This document shows positions 59,924-64,000 of a stretch of DNA of 64,000 nucleotides, piece after piece (within the stretch, counting starts at the first letter, position 1; every line of letters begins with the position of its first letter). The DNA is from Drancourtella massiliensis (lineage in GTDB: Bacteria; Bacillota; Clostridia; Lachnospirales; Lachnospiraceae): assembly GCF_016900655.1 (NCBI RefSeq), contig NZ_JACJKH010000007.1:62001-126000 (forward strand). The letters run 5' to 3'. The notes under the pieces were generated by a model. It was not told the DNA's origin. It did no database searches and saw only the letters and a program-made list of their open reading frames with translations. The position numbers and the translations under genes are program-made.

Positions 59924-62323
59924 CTACTTTATTCCCCTTTTAAAATGTCCACGCGTAAAATCATCAAACTGCTCTGCTGCCTGCGGATACCCTCCGTCTC
60001 TCAGGAAGCCGTCCCCGTAAAGCCTGATTACTCTCCTTGTCTCATCGGCGTCCTCCAGCGAAAATTCCAGCCGGACATTGTCAATCCCGATCCGTTCGAT
60101 CTCCGGAAGCAGATCCAGCAGCACAAGCGGCGCCGTATTATAGATAATATTATAACATGTATCACAATAATTTTTTACATAAAATGTCTTCTGATACCGG
60201 TCCTTCAGTTTTGTGACAGCTGCTTTTCCATCGCAGTGTCCCGTAGATTTTTTTACGCATCCCGCGCTGATCATCATCGGAGCATATCCATATACGACCA
60301 TCTCTTCTTCTCCGGAAACGGTTTCACGAATCTCCTGGCTGTTCAGCTCTAATGATACTGTTGTACCATTTATCCCTGCATTTTTCAAGAATTCTACAGC
60401 TTTTTTGTTCAATGTATACAAATGATGGTCCGCCTGAACCTTGTTTTTCCATACTTTTTTTTGCAGATATGACAAAGATTCCAGATTTCTCACGAGCGCA
60501 CCATTCCACGGGAACGCTTCCAGATCTCCCCAGATTCTGTCGTAGAGCCGTTCGGCCTGTTCTCTGAAAATGTGAGGAAATACAAGATACCATTCGGCTT
60601 TCCTTGTTTCAAAAAGTGCCCGGATCTCCGCTCTTCCCGATCCGGACGCAAACAGGTCGGCCGCCAGATGGCTTTCCACGTAGATACGGCCTGCATCTTC
60701 CTCCTGTACCGCTGCAGCTAACTGTTCTCTTGTCTGCACAAGAACAGAAAGCATCCTCGCATGCGGATCCCGGACAGTTGTACCGGTCTCCTTTTTCTCC
60801 GGTATCTCCGGACAGGATCTTTCATACTGTCCCAGAATGGCATCTTCCAGCTTCTGTGCCGCCTGTCTGCGAAGCTCATTGACAACCTGCATCGGGAAGA
60901 AAATCCCTTCGTCCATCTCAACAGCCATCTTCTCTGTCCGGAACGGAGTATTCCCCATCTTGCCAAGCTGCTTTTCCACTCTCGCCCGGTCCAGCGGCTG
61001 CTTTTTCGCCTCTTCCGGAACCATGCCCTCGGCGCTGACCTCGATGCTTCCCATCCTGAGAGTCAGCCTGGACGGCTCTCCGGCACGGAACACTGCCTCC
61101 GCCTGCACCGGACGCCGGATATCAGCGGTTTTCAGATGATCCCGGATCTCCCCGATCAGGCTTTCATTCCGGACTCTTGACAGAATCGTTCTCGGCTTCA
61201 CTGCCGTTCCCTTTGCCACGAGAATCTGGAACTGGCCGCCCTTTTTTACGTCCTGTCCAAGTGTAACATTTTCTTTGGCGGAGATTTCCAGAACATCGCC
61301 TTTCTGTACCGCTGCGAGTGCTTTTAACAGAAGGCTCCTTCCCTTCTGCCGCTCCACACAGGCTGCCGGAATCCCGGCGTGATTCGGCCTGTCAGGCGAA
61401 ATCATCTCCGGGCCGTTCTGCATATGGTAGTAGCCCCTGCAGCTGCCGCCGCGGTTATACAGATCCATCAGTCTCATTTTGTCCTCTTCTGACACCCGGT
61501 ATCCCTCTCTTCCCTTCTCAAGGAAAAGGTCTGCGTATTTCCGGTACATCCGCGCGGTCTCAGATACATACTCCGGCTTTTTCATCCGTCCTTCAATTTT
61601 AAAAGAGTCCACTCCGGCCTCAATCAGATCCGGGATGTCATCCAGAGCCATGATATCCTTCAGGCTCAGAATGCAGGATGGCTTCTTCATTCCTTCCACC
61701 TGATATTTCAGACGGCACGGCTGCGCGCACTGTCCCCGGTTGCCGCTCCGCCCACCGAGCATGCTGCTGAACAGGCACTGTCCGGAATAAGAATAGCAGA
61801 GCGCGCCGTGGACAAAGCACTCGATCTCCAGCCCGGTCTCCTCTTTCATCTTCCGGATCTCCGAAAGGGAAAGCTCCCTTGCCGGAACAATCCGCTCCAC
61901 ACCGTATTTCTTTAAAAATCCTGCTCCGGAAGCCCCTGCCACAGACATCTGGGTGCTCGCATGAAGCGCAAGATCCGGGAAATGCTCCCGGATAAAGGAA
62001 AGCGCTCCCAGATCCTGTACCAGAACCGCATCCAGACCGTTTTCATAAAACGGCTTCAAAAACGAAAAGAGACGTTCTTCCATCTCCCGCTCTTTGATCA
62101 GTGTGTTGACGGTCAGATACAGCTTCTTTCCGTAAAGGTGTGCCTCTCGGATAGCCCGGATCAATGTCTCCCGGTCAAAATTCCCGGCATACGCTCTGGC
62201 TCCAAACAGGTCCCCTCCTGCATAGACTGCATCCGCTCCGGAACGGATCGCCGCCTGAAAGGCTTCATAAGTGCCCGCGGGTGCGAGAATTTCCACTTCT
62301 TTATTCTGTTTCTTATTATTCAT
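59924..62323 (-). CDS. U32 family peptidase-like protein with DUF3656 (RlhA/TrhP type)
   Basis: A 799-residue protein. The N-terminal U32 domain has ILAPAGTYEAFQAAIRSGAD, YAGGDLFGARAYAGNFD, the U32 signature ECFVHGALCYSYSGQCLFSS with cysteines, and GGRSGNRGQCAQPCRLKY; these cysteines probably bind an Fe-S cluster. A DUF3656-type middle (residues ~390-510) and a C-terminal domain with YCDTCYNIIYNT follow. Relatives RlhA and TrhP hydroxylate cytidine of 23S rRNA and uridine of tRNA using prephenate, despite the peptidase name. Length matches RlhA-like proteins with the extra domain. It is downstream of zapA, after a terminator. Confidence 0.9.
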   Translation of the reverse strand: MNNKKQNKEVEILAPAGTYEAFQAAIRSGADAVYAGGDLFGARAYAGNFDRETLIRAIREAHLYGKKLYLTVNTLIKEREMEERLFSFLKPFYENGLDAVLVQDLGALSFIREHFPDLALHASTQMSVAGASGAGFLKKYGVERIVPARELSLSEIRKMKEETGLEIECFVHGALCYSYSGQCLFSSMLGGRSGNRGQCAQPCRLKYQVEGMKKPSCILSLKDIMALDDIPDLIEAGVDSFKIEGRMKKPEYVSETARMYRKYADLFLEKGREGYRVSEEDKMRLMDLYNRGGSCRGYYHMQNGPEMISPDRPNHAGIPAACVERQKGRSLLLKALAAVQKGDVLEISAKENVTLGQDVKKGGQFQILVAKGTAVKPRTILSRVRNESLIGEIRDHLKTADIRRPVQAEAVFRAGEPSRLTLRMGSIEVSAEGMVPEEAKKQPLDRARVEKQLGKMGNTPFRTEKMAVEMDEGIFFPMQVVNELRRQAAQKLEDAILGQYERSCPEIPEKKETGTTVRDPHARMLSVLVQTREQLAAAVQEEDAGRIYVESHLAADLFASGSGRAEIRALFETRKAEWYLVFPHIFREQAERLYDRIWGDLEAFPWNGALVRNLESLSYLQKKVWKNKVQADHHLYTLNKKAVEFLKNAGINGTTVSLELNSQEIRETVSGEEEMVVYGYAPMMISAGCVKKSTGHCDGKAAVTKLKDRYQKTFYVKNYCDTCYNIIYNTAPLVLLDLLPEIERIGIDNVRLEFSLEDADETRRVIRLYGDGFLRDGGYPQAAEQFDDFTRGHFKRGIK

Positions 62324-62350
62324 CTCTTTCTATTCCTGCCTTACTTCGAA

Positions 62351-62372
62351 AAAAGGCTGTCCTTCGACAGCC
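62351..62372 (-). terminator. Terminator of zapA
   Basis: GGCTGTC-CTTC-GACAGCC is a 7-pair stem directly after the zapA stop, followed by TTTTTT on the minus strand. Confidence 0.8.
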
Positions 62373-62786
62373 CTAATTCTTTCGGTGATTTTTCATTTCT
62401 GTTTCCAACTGCACAATCTTCATCTGCAGCTCCTGATTTTCTTCCTTCAGCTTATCCATTGCCCTGTCCGCATTTTCCAGCTTGATCTGCGCAGAGATCA
62501 ATTCGTGCTTTAAGTCATACATCTCTTTATCTTTCGATTCCATATCAATTTCAAGAGACGAGCCCTGCTCCTTTGCTTTAAAATAATCGTCCGCAATGTT
62601 CAGTGCAAGAAGGATGCTTTTTGTGTCGCTGCTCTGCTTTTTGTAGCTTTCATTCTCACTGCATTCTGCAATCTTGTGATTCAGATAATTTGATACTTTC
62701 TGAAGATACTCCTCGCTCTCAAAGCCGCTCAGCGTAAATACCCTGCCATCAATGATAACTTCGGTATAATTTCTTGATGCTGCCAT
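62373..62786 (-). CDS. zapA: Cell division protein ZapA
   Basis: A 137-residue ZapA-type protein that bundles FtsZ. The N-terminus YTEVIIDGRVFTLSGFESEE and LQKVSNYLNHKIAECSENES match the globular ZapA head; SILLALNIADDYFKAKEQGS continues the domain. A long C-terminal coiled coil (residues ~72-137, DKEMYDLKHELISAQIKLEN onward) gives length above E. coli ZapA, as in other clostridia. It has its own promoter. Confidence 0.9.
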   Translation of the reverse strand: MAASRNYTEVIIDGRVFTLSGFESEEYLQKVSNYLNHKIAECSENESYKKQSSDTKSILLALNIADDYFKAKEQGSSLEIDMESKDKEMYDLKHELISAQIKLENADRAMDKLKEENQELQMKIVQLETEMKNHRKN

Positions 62787-62826
62787 AGCCGGTGCTTCCT
62801 CCTCCTATATGAAGTCTCTGATATTC

Positions 62827-62855
62827 ATTATAAACGATCTGGTTGGAAAAACCAA
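62827..62855 (-). promoter_or_regulatory. Sigma-A promoter of zapA overlapping an inverted repeat
   Basis: TTGGTT (62855-62850) and TATAAT (62832-62827) are separated by 17 bases. The -35 box sits within the perfect inverted repeat GGTTGG-AAAAA-CCAACC (62841-62857). Confidence 0.5.
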
Positions 62856-62889
62856 CCTTTTTCTTTGATATTCTCCGTGGAAGGGAATT

Positions 62890-63894
62890 TTACTCTTCCT
62901 TTCCCATGGAAAATCCAAGATGCTGATATGCAAAAGCCGTAGCCGTCCTCCCTTTCGGAGTCCTCTGAATAAAGCCGTTTTTCAGGAGAAAAGGCTCATA
63001 TACATCCTCCAGCGTACCGGAATCCTCGCCGATGGCAGCTGCAAGTGTATCCAGTCCTACCGGCCCGCCTCCGAATTTTTCGATCATGGTCGTCAGAATC
63101 GTCCGGTCCGCATAATCCAGACCGAACCGGTCCACTTCCAGAAGATCCAGCGCAAAAACTGCTACTTCCTCGGTAATCACACCATTATATTTAACCTGCG
63201 CAAAATCCCGCACCCGTTTTAAAAGGCGGTTGGCCAGACGCGGCGTCCCTCTGGAACGTCTCGCAATCTCAAGCGCTCCTTTCGGGTCAATCTCAACTCC
63301 GAGCACCTGGGCGGAACGCAGGACAATCGTCTGCAAATCCTCAGCCGTATAAAACTCCAGCCGGTTCACCACACCAAACCGGTCCCGAAGCGGCGCCGTC
63401 AGCATTCCTGCTCTCGTCGTCGCCCCCACAAGCGTAAACTTCGGGAGATCCAGACGGATGGATCTTGCCCCTGCTCCTTTTCCGATCACAATATCGATGG
63501 CAAAATCCTCCATGGCCGGATACAGCACCTCTTCCACTTGCCGGTTAAGTCTGTGGATCTCATCCACAAACAGCACATCCCGCTCCTGCAGGTTATTCAA
63601 AATCGCAGCCATCTCCCCAGGCTTTTCGATCGCCGGACCGGAGGTCACTTTCATATTGACTCCCATCTCATTGGCAATGATCCCGGCAAGAGTCGTCTTT
63701 CCCAGCCCCGGAGGTCCGTAAAAGAGCACATGGTCCAGTGCTTCCCCTCTTGCCTTTGCCGCTTCTATATAAATCTTTAACGTTTCTTTCGCCTTTGTCT
63801 GTCCGATATAATCTTCCAGATACTGAGGCCGGAGGCTGCCTTCAATCTTCTGGTCTTCCTCCAGTGTTTCTGTCGTAATAATTCGTTTCTTCAT
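62890..63894 (-). CDS. ruvB: Holliday junction branch migration helicase RuvB
   Basis: A 334-residue AAA+ motor that drives Holliday junction migration with RuvA. It has [20 protein letters not shown], Walker [21 protein letters not shown], Walker [21 protein letters not shown], sensor 1 [20 protein letters not shown] and the winged-helix C-terminus with [20 protein letters not shown]. It follows ruvA by 62 bases on the same strand. Confidence 0.98.
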   Translation of the reverse strand: MKKRIITTETLEEDQKIEGSLRPQYLEDYIGQTKAKETLKIYIEAAKARGEALDHVLFYGPPGLGKTTLAGIIANEMGVNMKVTSGPAIEKPGEMAAILNNLQERDVLFVDEIHRLNRQVEEVLYPAMEDFAIDIVIGKGAGARSIRLDLPKFTLVGATTRAGMLTAPLRDRFGVVNRLEFYTAEDLQTIVLRSAQVLGVEIDPKGALEIARRSRGTPRLANRLLKRVRDFAQVKYNGVITEEVAVFALDLLEVDRFGLDYADRTILTTMIEKFGGGPVGLDTLAAAIGEDSGTLEDVYEPFLLKNGFIQRTPKGRTATAFAYQHLGFSMGKEE

Positions 63895-63956
63895 GCTTCT
63901 CTGCCTTCCGGATAGTTATTTGAATGAACCGCGCCCTTTTGCCCGGCCCTCCTCCA

Positions 63957-64000
63957 TTAAAACAGTGCCATCTGCCGCAGGGCCTGTTTCAGCACATCTT
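63957..64000 (-). CDS. ruvA: RuvA, last codons only (runs off the window)
   Basis: The minus strand reads DVLKQALRQMALF and stop, matching the C-terminal domain III end of RuvA in form, directly upstream of ruvB as in the usual ruvAB operon. Only about 14 codons are in the window; identity rests on context and this short tail. Confidence 0.75.
   Translation of the reverse strand, partial: DVLKQALRQMALF

Overview
The window is about 64 kb of a spore-forming, strictly fermentative Firmicute chromosome, most consistent with Lachnospiraceae (Clostridium cluster XIVa). Pointers are moderate GC, strong AGGAGG ribosome-binding sites, sporulation genes (alpha/beta SASP, gerW/ytfJ with a ytfI-like partner, spoIIM, spoVB-like), clostridial hydrophobic (ChW) repeats, a 2-hydroxyacyl-CoA dehydratase activase and a Bacillus-type LexA box. 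The genus is inferred. Most genes are on the minus strand and the content is mostly core.

1-8.3 kb: the 5' part of polA, then mntP behind a yybP-ykoY manganese riboswitch, an odd phosphoribosyltransferase-like gene, two tandem amidohydrolases and a dipeptide-binding lipoprotein. That peptide operon is beheaded: only the C-terminus of its OppF/DppF ATPase remains, joined to an AT-rich three-gene DUF3990/unknown/DUF3791 module whose DUF3990 gene is itself a C-terminal remnant. The module lies between this junction and a tRNA-Leu. 8.3-17.4 kb: lysA coupled to a TrmB-type regulator, a rhomboid-like gene with pyruvate kinase, and a 1421-residue activase/dehydratase fusion on the plus strand.

17.4-29.5 kb: a subclass Ic aminotransferase, then lower glycolysis (gpmI, a LacI-type regulator, tpiA, pgk, gapA). 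Next is an Fe-S/tRNA-thiolation operon iscR-iscS-iscU-mnmA followed by a PHP-family histidinol phosphatase. 29.6-46.3 kb: a spoVB-like flippase, spoIIM, a Nudix hydrolase, rny, recA-recX, mgsA, ppk-topB-(beta-helix acyltransferase), argH-asd, queH, and a two-gene ABC importer with no binding protein beside it.

46.3-64 kb: a secreted GH25 lysozyme with nine ChW repeats in three triplets, a tRNA-Thr, a SASP gene, an orphan HicB-like gene, recG, gls24-fakA-like, rpmB, a 45-residue membrane peptide, the ftsW-pbp-(unknown)-ytfI-gerW cluster, a U32/DUF3656 peptidase-family protein, zapA and ruvB with the last codons of ruvA.

The least ordinary features are the decayed transporter/DUF3990 junction, a putatively metal-blind amidohydrolase paired with an active-looking paralogue, a catalytically degenerate rhomboid-like protein with a zinc ribbon, an AT-rich catalytic domain inside the lysozyme gene, and several unexplained intergenic palindromes and direct repeats. 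I saw no CRISPR array, prophage, intact insertion sequence or biosynthetic cluster.
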